Assembly (NCBI RefSeq): GCF_020075545.1
Contig: NZ_JAIQZK010000001.1
Span: 1,116,001 to 1,180,000 of the forward strand
DNA length: 64,000 bases
Origin: Nocardioides sp. TRM66260-LWL
Lineage (GTDB): Bacteria; Actinomycetota; Actinomycetes; Propionibacteriales; Nocardioidaceae
Reading direction: 5' to 3'
This document shows, piece after piece, positions 33,948 to 44,406 of the stretch. A program made the translations under genes and the position numbers. The notes under the pieces are model-generated. The model was not told the origin of the DNA and did no database searches. It saw only the letters and a list, made by a program, of their open reading frames with translations. Position 1 is the first letter of the stretch. Every line of letters begins with the position of its first letter.

Positions 33948-35393
33948 GTGGCCCCTCCCACCGTGCTCCCGGCCGCCGATCGGCACCTGCTGGAGCGCTT
34001 CTCCTACGGCATCACGCCGTCGCTGGCCGACGAGGTGCGCAGCGCCGGATCGGCCCGCGCGTGGTTCGACCGCCAGCTCCGCGGGGAGGTCGCCGAGGAC
34101 GGACTGGTCGCGGCGATCCCGACCTGGTTCCCGGGGCTCAACAACCCGCCGCCGACCGCCGCCCTGCTGGCCGGCGGCGGCGCGCGCTCGGCCTACCAGT
34201 CCGACACCGAGGTGATCGCCCGGACGCTCGCCCGCCGCCTGCTGAGCAAGCGGCAGGTCTACGAGCGGATGGTCGACTGGGCCTCCAACCTGCTCTACGT
34301 GCCGGCCGTCTCGGGGCGTCCGTTCCCCTGGCGCTCGGACTTCGACGAGAACGTCATCCGGCCGCGCGCCCTCGGCAGCTACCGGGCGCTGCTCCAGGCC
34401 GCGACCGTGCACCCCGCGATGGTCGTCTACCTCAACGGCGACCAGAACGCCCGCGGCGCGGTCAACGAGAACCACGCGCGCGAGCTGCTCGAGCTGCACA
34501 CCGTCGGCCGTCGCGCCTACCGCGAGAGCGACGTCAAGCAGCTCACCCGGCTGCTCACCGGCTTCACCATCGACGACCGCACCACCCTCTACACCTGCGG
34601 CTACGACCCCGCGCGCCACCAGACCGGCACCGTCCGGATCCTCGGCTTCACCCACCGCAACGCCGATCGCGACGGACGGGCCGCCGTGCGGGCGTTCCTC
34701 GACTACGCCGCGCTGCACCCGGCCACCGCGCGCCGGGTCGCCACGCGGCTGTGCCAGCGGTTCGTGGCCGACGAGCCCGACCCCGCCCTGGTGCGACACG
34801 TCGCCGCTGCCTACTTGGCCGCCCGCAGCGACCTGCCCAGCACCCTGCGCGCGCTCGTGCGGCACCCGGCCTTCGCCGCGTCGGCGGGCGGCCTCACGCG
34901 GCTGCCGGGCGACGACGTCGTCCGCTCGGCCCGGGCGCTCGGGCTGCGGCCCCTCGGCGCCGGCACCGGCTCCCTGGTGCACCGCCTGGTGTCCTACGCC
35001 GAGGACATGGGCCAGGTCAGCTATCGCTGGCCGGCGCCGGACGGCTGGCCGGAGCGCTCGCGCACCTATCTCGGGCCGGCGCGGATGCTGCGCGGCTGGC
35101 AGGCCCACTACGAGCTCACCACCGTCTCGAGCGCGTCGGGACAGGCGGCCGTCGCGCCGGAGCCGTTCACCCAGCTGCCCGACCGGTGGCCGGTGACGCT
35201 GCGCGCGCTGGTCGAGCAGCAGACCGTGCTCCTGCTCGGCCGGCACGCCAGCGCCCGCCTCGTCGACGCCGTCGCGGACGTGCTCGGCCTGCGACCCGGT
35301 CACCTGTTCACCGGACCCGGCCAGGTCGACCAGCGGGTCTACCGGCTGGTGCGCGGCACCGTCCTCAACGACCCGTCAGGAGTGCGCCGATGA
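33948..35393 (+). CDS. DUF1800 family protein
   Basis: Protein of 481 residues in the DUF1800 family. Typical features are LLERFSYGITP near the N-terminus, VHPAMVVYLNGDQN, NENHARELLELHTVG and LTRLLTGFTI. The GTG at 33948 is preferred because AGGAG is 9 bases upstream; the frame also stays open to a GTG at 33900. DUF1800 genes are widely found next to DUF1501 genes, as here, where the stop overlaps the next ATG. The pair is thought to act at or outside the membrane, but no biochemical role is established to my knowledge. Confidence 0.9.
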   Translation: MAPPTVLPAADRHLLERFSYGITPSLADEVRSAGSARAWFDRQLRGEVAEDGLVAAIPTWFPGLNNPPPTAALLAGGGARSAYQSDTEVIARTLARRLLSKRQVYERMVDWASNLLYVPAVSGRPFPWRSDFDENVIRPRALGSYRALLQAATVHPAMVVYLNGDQNARGAVNENHARELLELHTVGRRAYRESDVKQLTRLLTGFTIDDRTTLYTCGYDPARHQTGTVRILGFTHRNADRDGRAAVRAFLDYAALHPATARRVATRLCQRFVADEPDPALVRHVAAAYLAARSDLPSTLRALVRHPAFAASAGGLTRLPGDDVVRSARALGLRPLGAGTGSLVHRLVSYAEDMGQVSYRWPAPDGWPERSRTYLGPARMLRGWQAHYELTTVSSASGQAAVAPEPFTQLPDRWPVTLRALVEQQTVLLLGRHASARLVDAVADVLGLRPGHLFTGPGQVDQRVYRLVRGTVLNDPSGVRR

Positions 35394-36652
35394 GCCACGA
35401 CGAAGCCGTCGCGACCCCCGGGTGCGACTGCCCCGGCCCCGGGACGATCAGCCGGCGCGCCGTGGTCGGGGGCGCCGCGATCGCCTTCGCGGGCGGCGGG
35501 CTGCTAGCCGACGCGGTGCTGACGCCGACCTTCGCGGCCGGCGGATCCGGGCGGGTGCTCGTCGTGGTCTCTCAGCGCGGTGGCGCGGACGGCCTGAGCC
35601 TGGTCGTCCCGCACGCCGAGCGGGCGTACTACGCCGCCCGGCCCGGCATCGCGATCCCGCGGTCGCGCCTGCTCGCGGCCGACCACCACTTCGGGCTGCA
35701 CCCGAGCCTCGCTCCGCTGCTGCCCCTGTGGCGATCGGGTCGGATGGCCGCCGTGCACGCGGTCGGCATGCCGTCGCCCAACCGCTCGCACTTCGAGGCG
35801 ATGCTCGAGCTCGAGCAGGCCGACCCGCGCGGCAGCCTGCGCTCGGGCTGGCTGAACCGGCTCGTCGACGGCCTGCACTCCTCGGCGGGGCCGCTGGAGG
35901 GCGTCCAGTCGGGCTCGACCCTGCTGCCGCAGGAGCTGCGCGGCAGCGCGCCGACGATCGCCGTGCCCGATCCGTTCGCGCTGCGGACCCCGCTCGCCGG
36001 CGCCGCCGACGGACGCGCCGTGCGTGCCGCCCTGCGCCGGCTGCACAGCGGCTCGGACGACGCCGTCGCCCGCGCCGGTCGCCAGGCGCTCGCGGTCGTC
36101 GATCGCGCGGCCCCCGTGCGCAAGGCCTACCAGCCGTCCCGACTCGCCGCCGCTGGCTACCCGTCCTCGCCGCTCGGCCGCGCGCTCCAGGCGGGCGCGG
36201 CGTTCATCCGCAGCGGCGTCGGCGTGCGCACCCTGACCGTCGACTCCGGCGACTGGGACCACCACGTCGGGCTGTCGGGGCGGCTGGAGGCCAGCACCGA
36301 CGACCTCGCACGCAGCCTCCAGGCCTTCTTCGCCGACCTCGGCGACGCCGCCTCCCGGGTGACGGTCGTGACGGTCAGCGAGTTCGGGCGACGGCTGCAG
36401 CAGAACGGCGGGGGAGGTCTCGACCACGGCTACGGCGGCCTGATGTTCGTGCTCGGGGGCGGCGTGAAGGGCGGCTACTACGCCCGCTGGCCCGGCCTCT
36501 CGGCCTCGCGGCTCGTCGACGGCGACCTCGCGGTCACCACCGACTACCGGCACGTGCTGGCCGAGGTCGTCGACCGCCGGTTCCCCGAGGTCGACCGCAG
36601 CCGGATCTTCCCCGGAGCGGGCCGGCTGAGGCCCCTGGGGTTCATGAGGTGA
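35390..36652 (+). CDS. DUF1501 family protein with a Tat-type signal
   Basis: Protein of 420 residues related to the DUF1501 family, distantly like sulfatases and alkaline phosphatases. Residues about 20-40 carry TISRRAVVGGAAIAFAGGG, a twin-arginine signal that suggests export in a folded state. The core has RVLVVVSQRGGADGLSLVVP, SPNRSHFEAMLELEQADP, DSGDWDHHVG and VTVSEFGRRLQQNGGGGLDH, whose Asp and His residues could bind metal. The ATGA overlap with the DUF1800 gene shows cotranscription. No partner beyond this pair is visible. Confidence 0.9.
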   Translation: MSHDEAVATPGCDCPGPGTISRRAVVGGAAIAFAGGGLLADAVLTPTFAAGGSGRVLVVVSQRGGADGLSLVVPHAERAYYAARPGIAIPRSRLLAADHHFGLHPSLAPLLPLWRSGRMAAVHAVGMPSPNRSHFEAMLELEQADPRGSLRSGWLNRLVDGLHSSAGPLEGVQSGSTLLPQELRGSAPTIAVPDPFALRTPLAGAADGRAVRAALRRLHSGSDDAVARAGRQALAVVDRAAPVRKAYQPSRLAAAGYPSSPLGRALQAGAAFIRSGVGVRTLTVDSGDWDHHVGLSGRLEASTDDLARSLQAFFADLGDAASRVTVVTVSEFGRRLQQNGGGGLDHGYGGLMFVLGGGVKGGYYARWPGLSASRLVDGDLAVTTDYRHVLAEVVDRRFPEVDRSRIFPGAGRLRPLGFMR

Positions 36653-36694
36653 CGCCGCGGCGACCGGTGCGCGACGCCGGGACGACGCCCCGAT

Positions 36695-36725
36695 TTGCGG
36701 CGCCGGGCCTGCGTTGCGCTACTGT
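36695..36725 (+). promoter_or_regulatory. Likely tRNA-Leu promoter
   Basis: TTGCGG at 36695-36700 and TACTGT at 36720-36725 are separated by 19 bases, and the tRNA begins 12 bases after the -10. Confidence 0.4.
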
Positions 36726-36737
36726 TCCACCGCACTC

Positions 36738-36822
36738 GTCCGGGTGGCGGAATTGGCAGACGCGCTAGCTTGAGGTGCTAGTGCCCTTATTGGGCATGGG
36801 GGTTCAAGTCCCCCCTCGGACA
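36738..36822 (+). tRNA. tRNA-Leu, anticodon GAG
   Basis: Class II tRNA of 85 bases. The acceptor stem GTCCGGG (36738-36744) pairs with CTCGGAC (36815-36821, one G-T pair). The D-arm contains AATTGGCAGACGCG. The anticodon stem CTAGC/GCTAG encloses loop TTGAGGT with GAG at 36772-36774. The long variable arm is TGCCCTTATTGGGCA, and the T-arm is GGGGGTTCAAGTCCCCC. The discriminator is A and CCA is not encoded. It reads CUC and CUU leucine codons, the former common in this genome. Confidence 0.97.
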
Positions 36823-36829
36823 CACGACC

Positions 36830-36859
36830 AGGAACGGCGGCCCTCGGGCCGCCGTTCCT
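36830..36859 (+). terminator. tRNA-Leu terminator
   Basis: Nearly continuous palindrome with arms 36830-36843 and 36846-36859, followed by GCTTTCC. It begins 8 bases after the tRNA. Confidence 0.75.
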
Positions 36860-37094
36860 GCTTTCCGGGGGAGCGCGGCGAGGACGGCCTCGCCGAGAGG
36901 GTGAGCGGCGGGCCCGTCCACCGGCCCTCGCCGACGACGTCGTCCCAGGTCAGACCGGACATCGGTGCCATGGCGACGGTCCGCGTCGGTGAGCCTCTCC
37001 TTGCTTGGCCGGGCCCGTCCGGGGTGTCAGTCTCGACGGTGGAGTCCGCCTCTGCGGGCGCCACCGTCTCGGGATCGGAGAGGACGCGTGTTCT
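36860..37094. other. Intergenic stretch without a recognised gene
   Basis: Part of the 311-base gap between the tRNA and furA. A short minus-strand frame starting at 36971 has weak coding look but runs through the tRNA terminator. I see no other feature before the operator at 37095. Confidence 0.6.
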
Positions 37095-37113
37095 TTCTTG
37101 AATGATTCAAGAA
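37095..37113. promoter_or_regulatory. FurA operator
   Basis: TTCTTGAATGATTCAAGAA is a perfect 9-1-9 palindrome in an otherwise GC-rich region. It covers the likely -35 TTGAAT (37098-37103), which is 17 bases from CAGGCT (37121-37126), itself 7 bases before the furA ATG. The position suits autorepression by FurA, as known for mycobacterial furA-katG. Confidence 0.8.
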
Positions 37114-37133
37114 ACTCCGGCAGGCTGCAGGAC

Positions 37134-39900
<2,767 letters not shown>

Positions 39901-39935
39901 TCGGCCGCTGACCGGCCACCGAGCCGCAGCAGCTG

Positions 39936-39974
39936 ACGACGGCCCCCGGGGGAGCGATCCCCGGGGGCCGTCGT
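39936..39974 (+). terminator. katG terminator
   Basis: Perfect 16-bp stem (39936-39951 with 39959-39974) and 7-base loop, 35 bases after the katG stop. No T-run follows. Confidence 0.75.
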
Positions 39975-40027
39975 GCGCCCACCCGACCGGGTCGGCACGG
40001 CACGCGCCCGGTCGGCAGACTCGGGCC

Positions 40028-40795
40028 ATGACCTCTCGCCCCTCCGCGGCCTCCGAGCTGCTGGCCCTGCACCACGCCCCCGAGCTGCTCACCGTCGTCA
40101 ACGTCTGGGACTCCATCAGCGCGACCGTCGTCGCCGACATCCCCGGCACCAAGGCGCTCGCCACCGCCAGCCACTCGATCGCCGCCTCCCGCGGCTACGA
40201 GGACGGCGAGAACATCCCCGTCGACGAGATGCTCGAGGAGGTGCGCCGCATCGTCGAGCGCACCCAGCTGCCGGTGAGCGCCGACCTCGAGGGCGGCTAC
40301 GGCGACGCCGCCGAGACCGTCCGCCGGGCGATCGGCCTGGGCGTCGTCGGCGCCAACATCGAGGACCAGCTCAAGCCGCTGGCCGAGGCCGCGCGTCAGG
40401 TCGAGGCGATCATGAAGGCCGCCGAGTCCGAGGGCGTCCCCGACTTCGTGCTCAACGCCCGCACGGACGCCTTCCCGCGCCAGGCCGAGAACCCGCTGGA
40501 GGAGGCCGTCGCCCGCGGCAAGGCGTTCCTCGACGCCGGCGCGCCGGTCGTGTTCGTGCCCGGCCGGCTCGACGAGCAGCAGGTGACGACGCTCGTCGAC
40601 GCGCTGGGCCCGCAGCGACTCACGCTGATCGGCATCCCCGGCGTCCCGCCGCTGGCGCGCCTGCAGGAGCTCGGCGTCGCCCGGGTCTCCTACGGCCCGA
40701 TGTCGCAGAACGTCGCGCTCACGGCGCTGGCCGAGCTCGTCGAGGCCGTGCACGACGGCGGCGGCGTGCCGGAGTCGATGCGCATCCTGAACTGA
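40028..40795 (+). CDS. Isocitrate lyase/PEP mutase superfamily protein
   Basis: TIM-barrel protein of 255 residues in the isocitrate lyase/phosphoenolpyruvate mutase superfamily. VNVWDSISATVVADIPGTKA at the N-terminus, SADLEGGYGD near residue 85, NIEDQLKP near 113 and LNARTDAFPR near 141 are the metal and substrate loops. The KKCGH catalytic motif of true isocitrate lyase is absent, so it more likely acts on a 2-oxo acid or phosphonate-type compound. CAGACT is 6 bases before the ATG. It stands alone, with a hairpin after it. Confidence 0.85.
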   Translation: MTSRPSAASELLALHHAPELLTVVNVWDSISATVVADIPGTKALATASHSIAASRGYEDGENIPVDEMLEEVRRIVERTQLPVSADLEGGYGDAAETVRRAIGLGVVGANIEDQLKPLAEAARQVEAIMKAAESEGVPDFVLNARTDAFPRQAENPLEEAVARGKAFLDAGAPVVFVPGRLDEQQVTTLVDALGPQRLTLIGIPGVPPLARLQELGVARVSYGPMSQNVALTALAELVEAVHDGGGVPESMRILN

Positions 40796-40806
40796 GGCCC
40801 GACCGG

Positions 40807-40841
40807 CCCCTCGACGACGATCCGCCGGTCGCGTCGAGGGG
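40807..40841 (+). terminator. Hairpin after the isocitrate lyase-like gene
   Basis: CCCCTCGACG at 40807-40816 pairs perfectly with CGTCGAGGGG at 40832-40841, with a 15-base loop. Confidence 0.5.
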
Positions 40842-40880
40842 GTGGGGGAGAGGCCGGGCGACGGTGACATGCTGGACCGC

Positions 40881-42251
40881 ATGAGCCCGTCGCACCCCGA
40901 TCCCGCTCACCTCTCGGACCCCTCGACCGTCCCGCTTCCCGAGGACGAGGTCGTCGAGCTGTGCAGCGACCTCATCCGCATCGACACCTCCAACTACGGC
41001 GACCAGGACGGCCCGGGCGAGCGGCTCGCGGCCGAGCACGTCGCGGCCCTGCTCGACGAGGTCGGCATCGAGAGCCGGCTCTACGAGCCCGAGCCCGGAC
41101 GCACCAGCCTGGTCGCGCACTGGGGCGGCACCGGCGACGGCGCGACCCACCCCGACGGGGCGCTGCTGCTGCACGGCCACCTCGACGTCGTCCCGGCCGC
41201 GGCCGAGGACTGGCAGGTGCACCCGTTCAGCGGCGAGGTCCGCGACGGCTACGTCTGGGGCCGCGGCGCGGTCGACATGAAGGACTTCGACGCGATGCTG
41301 CTCAGCGTCGTGCGCCACCGGCAGCGCACCGGACGCGTGCCGGCGCGTCCGATCGTGCTCTGCCTGACCGCGGACGAGGAGGCCGGCGGCCACCGGGGCG
41401 CGCAGGTGCTCGTCGAGCAGCACCGCGACGAGCTCGAGGGGGTCACCGAGGCGGTCGGCGAGGTCGGCGGCTTCAGCGCGACCGTCCGCGGCCGTCGCGT
41501 CTACCTGATCGAGGCCGCCGAGAAGGGCATGGCGTGGATGCGCCTCACCGCGCGCGGACGGGCGGGTCACGGCTCGATGCTCAACCCCGACAACGCCGTC
41601 AGTCGTCTCGCCGGCGCCGTCGCGCGCATCGGCGCCCACGAGTGGCCCGTGCGGCTGACGCCCGCCATGGAGGTGCTGCTGGCGAGCGTCGGCGAGCTGG
41701 CCGGCACGCCGGCGACGCCCGAGAACGCCGCCTCCCTGGTCGAGGAGTTCGGCGGCGCGGCCCGCATGCTCGGCGCCGTCATCTCCAACACTGCCAACCC
41801 GACGATGCTGCAGGCCGGCTACAAGGTGAACGTGATCCCGACCGAGGCGACCGCGCACGTCGACGGCCGCTTCCTGCCCGGCTTCGAGGACGAGTTCTTC
41901 GCCACCCTGGCCGAGCTCGTCGGCGAGGGCGTCGAGATCGAGCACCTCAGCCACCAGCAGCCGTGGGAGACCCCGTACGAGGGACGACTGGTCGACGCCA
42001 TGACCCGCTCGCTGCTTGCCGAGGACCCCGACGCGCTCGTCGCGCCGTACCTGATGAGCGGCGGCACCGACGCCAAGCACTTCCGCCGGCTGGGCCCGCA
42101 GGTGCGCTCCTACGGGTTCGCACCGCTGCGGCTGCCCGCCGACCTCGACTTCACGGCGCTGTTCCACGGCGTCGACGAGCGGGTGCCGGTCGACGCGCTG
42201 CGCTTCGGCGCGCGCGTGCTCGACCGGTTCCTCGACGACGCGGCCGGCTGA
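40881..42251 (+). CDS. M20 family metallopeptidase / amidohydrolase
   Basis: Zinc-dependent hydrolase of 456 residues of the M20 family (dipeptidase, deacetylase or carboxypeptidase). The metal and catalytic residues are visible: LLLHGHLDVVP with the first His and Asp, RGAVDMKDFDAM with the bridging Asp, TADEEAGG with the catalytic Glu pair, and GGTDAKHFRRLG with the C-terminal metal-binding His. A dimerisation insert follows the Glu pair. The ATG at 40881 is 7 bases after CATGCT; an in-frame ATG at 40869 is possible. The substrate is unknown. Confidence 0.9.
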   Translation: MSPSHPDPAHLSDPSTVPLPEDEVVELCSDLIRIDTSNYGDQDGPGERLAAEHVAALLDEVGIESRLYEPEPGRTSLVAHWGGTGDGATHPDGALLLHGHLDVVPAAAEDWQVHPFSGEVRDGYVWGRGAVDMKDFDAMLLSVVRHRQRTGRVPARPIVLCLTADEEAGGHRGAQVLVEQHRDELEGVTEAVGEVGGFSATVRGRRVYLIEAAEKGMAWMRLTARGRAGHGSMLNPDNAVSRLAGAVARIGAHEWPVRLTPAMEVLLASVGELAGTPATPENAASLVEEFGGAARMLGAVISNTANPTMLQAGYKVNVIPTEATAHVDGRFLPGFEDEFFATLAELVGEGVEIEHLSHQQPWETPYEGRLVDAMTRSLLAEDPDALVAPYLMSGGTDAKHFRRLGPQVRSYGFAPLRLPADLDFTALFHGVDERVPVDALRFGARVLDRFLDDAAG

Positions 42252-42275
42252 GCCGCCCGGGGGCCGACCCGCCGG

Positions 42276-42503
42276 TCAGGCGGTGCGCACCATCCGGATG
42301 ATCTTGCGACGCAGGATCACCCGGCGGGTGCCGTCGGCGCTGATCCGCACCCGGTCGAGCTCCCAGCCGCCGTGCTCGGCGCGATCGGTCAGCAGCCGCG
42401 TGACCGCCGAGCGCGACAGGTCCCGCGAGAGGGTGATCCGGTCGAACTCCCACTCCACCCCGGGCGAGGTCGCCATCCAGGGTCGTCGGTTCGGTCGGGT
42501 CAC
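42276..42503 (-). CDS. DUF5703 family protein
   Basis: Protein of 75 residues with the DUF5703 pattern GVEWEFDRITLSRDLSRSAV, then EHGGWELDRVRISADGTRR and a basic end RRKIIRMVRT. Most actinobacteria keep one copy and its function is unknown. The GTG at 42503 is favoured by GGAGGAGG about 6 bases upstream, which makes it a few codons longer than the ATG at 42476. It follows the aldo/keto reductase gene on the same strand after 40 bases and is probably in its operon. Confidence 0.85.
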   Translation of the reverse strand: MTRPNRRPWMATSPGVEWEFDRITLSRDLSRSAVTRLLTDRAEHGGWELDRVRISADGTRRVILRRKIIRMVRTA

Positions 42504-42543
42504 CGGGCCTCCTCCAGCGGCTGCGCGGACGAGCGGCAGCCGG

Positions 42544-43491
42544 TCAGTCGTCGGACACGTCGTCGAGCGCCTCGGCGATCTCCGCCGGCAGCTGCAGCTC
42601 CTCGACGGCGAGGCTGGCCCGCAGCTGGGCGGCGCTCCGAGCTCCCACGATAGGCGCCGTCACCCCGGGACGGTCACGCACCCACACCAGCGCCACCTCC
42701 GCAGGCGTCCAGCCCAGACCGTCGGCGGCCCGCGCCACGCCCTCGACGATCGCCGCCGAGCGGGTGTCGAGGTAGTCGCCGACGAAGCGGGAGAACTGCG
42801 ACGTCGCGGCGCGGGAGTCCGAGGGCGTGCCGGTGCGGTACTTGCCCGTCAGCACCCCGCGTCCGAGCGGGGACCACGGCAGGACGCCGAGGCCCAGCGC
42901 CTGCGCCGCCGGCAGCACCTCGTCCTCGACGCGGCGGTTGAGCAGCGAGTACTCCACCTGGGTCGAGATCAGCGGGGTGCGGCCCGGCACCGCCTGCTGC
43001 CAGGTGGCGGCCCGGCCGGTCTGCCAGCCGGTGTAGTTCGAGACGCCGACGTAGGCGGCGCGGCCAGTCGACACCGCGTGGTCGAGCGCCGCGAGGGTCT
43101 CCTCCATCGGGGTGCCCGGCTGCCACAGGTGCACCTGCCACAGGTCGACGTGGTCGACGCCGAGCCGCGTCAGCGAGGCGTCCAGAGCGGTGAGCAGCGC
43201 CCGGCGCGAGGTGTCGTAGCGCAGCCGCCCGTCGCGGGCCTCGACGCCGGCCTTGGTGGCGATGACCACCTCGTCGCGGGCGACGACGTCGCCGATCAGC
43301 GCCCCGAGCATCTCCTCCGACCGGCCCTCCGCGTACGCCACGGCGGTGTCGACGAGCGTCCCACCGGCCTCGGCGAAGGCGATGAGCTGGTCGCGGGCCT
43401 CGTGCTCGTCGGTGTCGCGACCCCACGTCATGGTGCCGAGCCCGAGGCGGGAGACCCGCAGTCCGCTGTGACCGAGCCGACGCTGCTGCAT
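42544..43491 (-). CDS. Aldo/keto reductase
   Basis: NADPH-dependent oxidoreductase of 315 residues with a TIM-barrel fold. The catalytic tetrad is in place: Asp of LVDTAVAYAEGRSEE and the Tyr that follows it, Lys of VIATKAG, and His of LWQVHLW. GVSNYTGWQ and VEYSLLNRR are further family marks, and the C-terminal cofactor site is APIVGARSAAQL. The ATG at 43491 is chosen since TACGGT is 7 bases upstream; a GTG at 43500 overlaps that box. It is divergent from uppP. The substrate cannot be predicted. Confidence 0.9.
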   Translation of the reverse strand: MQQRRLGHSGLRVSRLGLGTMTWGRDTDEHEARDQLIAFAEAGGTLVDTAVAYAEGRSEEMLGALIGDVVARDEVVIATKAGVEARDGRLRYDTSRRALLTALDASLTRLGVDHVDLWQVHLWQPGTPMEETLAALDHAVSTGRAAYVGVSNYTGWQTGRAATWQQAVPGRTPLISTQVEYSLLNRRVEDEVLPAAQALGLGVLPWSPLGRGVLTGKYRTGTPSDSRAATSQFSRFVGDYLDTRSAAIVEGVARAADGLGWTPAEVALVWVRDRPGVTAPIVGARSAAQLRASLAVEELQLPAEIAEALDDVSDD

Positions 43492-43498
43492 GCGGCTC

Positions 43499-43504
43499 AC
43501 CGTA
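43499..43504 (-). promoter_or_regulatory. -10 element for the aldo/keto reductase gene
   Basis: TACGGT on the minus strand, 7 bases before the ATG at 43491, which moves the start three codons in from the first GTG. Confidence 0.5.
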
Positions 43505-43537
43505 GCGATAGTCAGGTGGATGTCAGCGCAGGCTCCC

Positions 43538-43543
43538 TAGGAT
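43538..43543 (+). promoter_or_regulatory. -10 element for uppP
   Basis: TAGGAT, 7 bases before the GTG at 43551. It overlaps an in-frame ATG at 43542, which is therefore unlikely to be used. Confidence 0.6.
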
Positions 43544-43550
43544 GCCGGGC

Positions 43551-44387
43551 GTGCTGCACTTCCTCGAAGCCGTCGTCCTCGGAGTGATCCAGGGGCTGAC
43601 CGAGTTCCTGCCGATCTCGTCCAGCGCCCACCTGCGGATCCTCCCCGCGATCTTCGGCTGGGAGGACCCCGGCGCGGCGTTCACCGCCGTCATCCAGATC
43701 GGCACCGAGCTCGCCGTGCTCCTGTACTTCCGCAAGGACATCTGGCGCATCGTCACGATGTGGCTCCGCTCGCTGGTCAAGCCGGAGTACCGCGGTCACC
43801 TCGACGCCCGGATGGGCTGGTACGTCATCGTCGGGTCGCTGCCGATCGTGGTGCTGGGCATCGTCCTGAAGGACCCGATCGAGACCCACTTCCGCAGCCT
43901 GTGGCTGATCGGCACGACGCTCATCGTGCTCGGCCTCGTGCTCGGCCTGGCCGACCGCGTCGGCTCCACCGACAAGCAGGTCGAGGACCTCTCGCTGCGC
44001 ACCGCCGTCATCATGGGCCTCGCGCAGGCCGCCGCGCTCGTGCCCGGCGTCTCCCGCTCGGGCGCCACCCTCTCCGCCGGGCGCCTCCTCGGCTACGACC
44101 GCGCCGCCGCCACCCGCTTCGCCTTCCTCCTCGCCATCCCCGCCGTCGTCGGCGCCGGGCTCTTCGAGCTCAAGGACATCGGCGGCACCGCCAACCCCTA
44201 CGGCTGGGGCCCGACGATCGTGGCCACCGTCGTGTCGTTCCTCGTCGGCTACGCCGCGATCGCCTGGCTGCTGAAGTACGTCTCGACGCACTCCTACACG
44301 CCGTTCGTGGTCTACCGCGTCGCCTTCGGAGCCCTCACGCTGCTGCTCGTCGCCGGCGGCGTGCTCAGCGCCACCGCCGGCGCCTGA
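43551..44387 (+). CDS. uppP: Undecaprenyl-diphosphatase UppP/BacA
   Basis: Membrane phosphatase of 278 residues with about eight helices that recycles the undecaprenyl lipid carrier for peptidoglycan and other envelope polymers. The N-terminal motif GVIQGLTEFLPISSSAHLRI holds the catalytic Glu and Ser, and the second motif VPGVSRSGATLSAG holds the catalytic Arg. The GTG at 43551 gives the usual N-terminus beginning two residues before HFLEAVVLG. It also confers bacitracin tolerance in many species. The gene is convergent with corA 20 bases away. Confidence 0.95.
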   Translation: MLHFLEAVVLGVIQGLTEFLPISSSAHLRILPAIFGWEDPGAAFTAVIQIGTELAVLLYFRKDIWRIVTMWLRSLVKPEYRGHLDARMGWYVIVGSLPIVVLGIVLKDPIETHFRSLWLIGTTLIVLGLVLGLADRVGSTDKQVEDLSLRTAVIMGLAQAAALVPGVSRSGATLSAGRLLGYDRAAATRFAFLLAIPAVVGAGLFELKDIGGTANPYGWGPTIVATVVSFLVGYAAIAWLLKYVSTHSYTPFVVYRVAFGALTLLLVAGGVLSATAGA

Positions 44388-44406
44388 GCGACGCGGCGCC
44401 GGGCGC

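Noticed and set aside
31974..35303. Very long minus-strand open frame continuing upstream of galK through the DUF1800 gene
   Set aside because: GC-rich codon bias leaves the opposite strand open. The galactokinase family begins near 33137, where a -10 and start codon are well placed, and the DUF1800 gene on the plus strand is clearly real.
36738..36822. Possible integration site at the 3' end of tRNA-Leu
   Set aside because: No integrase gene and no second copy of the tRNA 3' end were seen. The neighbouring genes are ordinary chromosomal genes.
36804..36971. Short minus-strand frame starting Met-Ala-Pro-Met-Ser-Gly between the tRNA and furA
   Set aside because: The N-terminal part has a slightly protein-like look, but the frame continues through the tRNA terminator into the tRNA gene, and no ribosome binding site is present.
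37005..37133. Upstream extension of furA to a start at 37005
   Set aside because: The added residues have no Fur homology, and the extension would place the operator and promoter inside the coding region.
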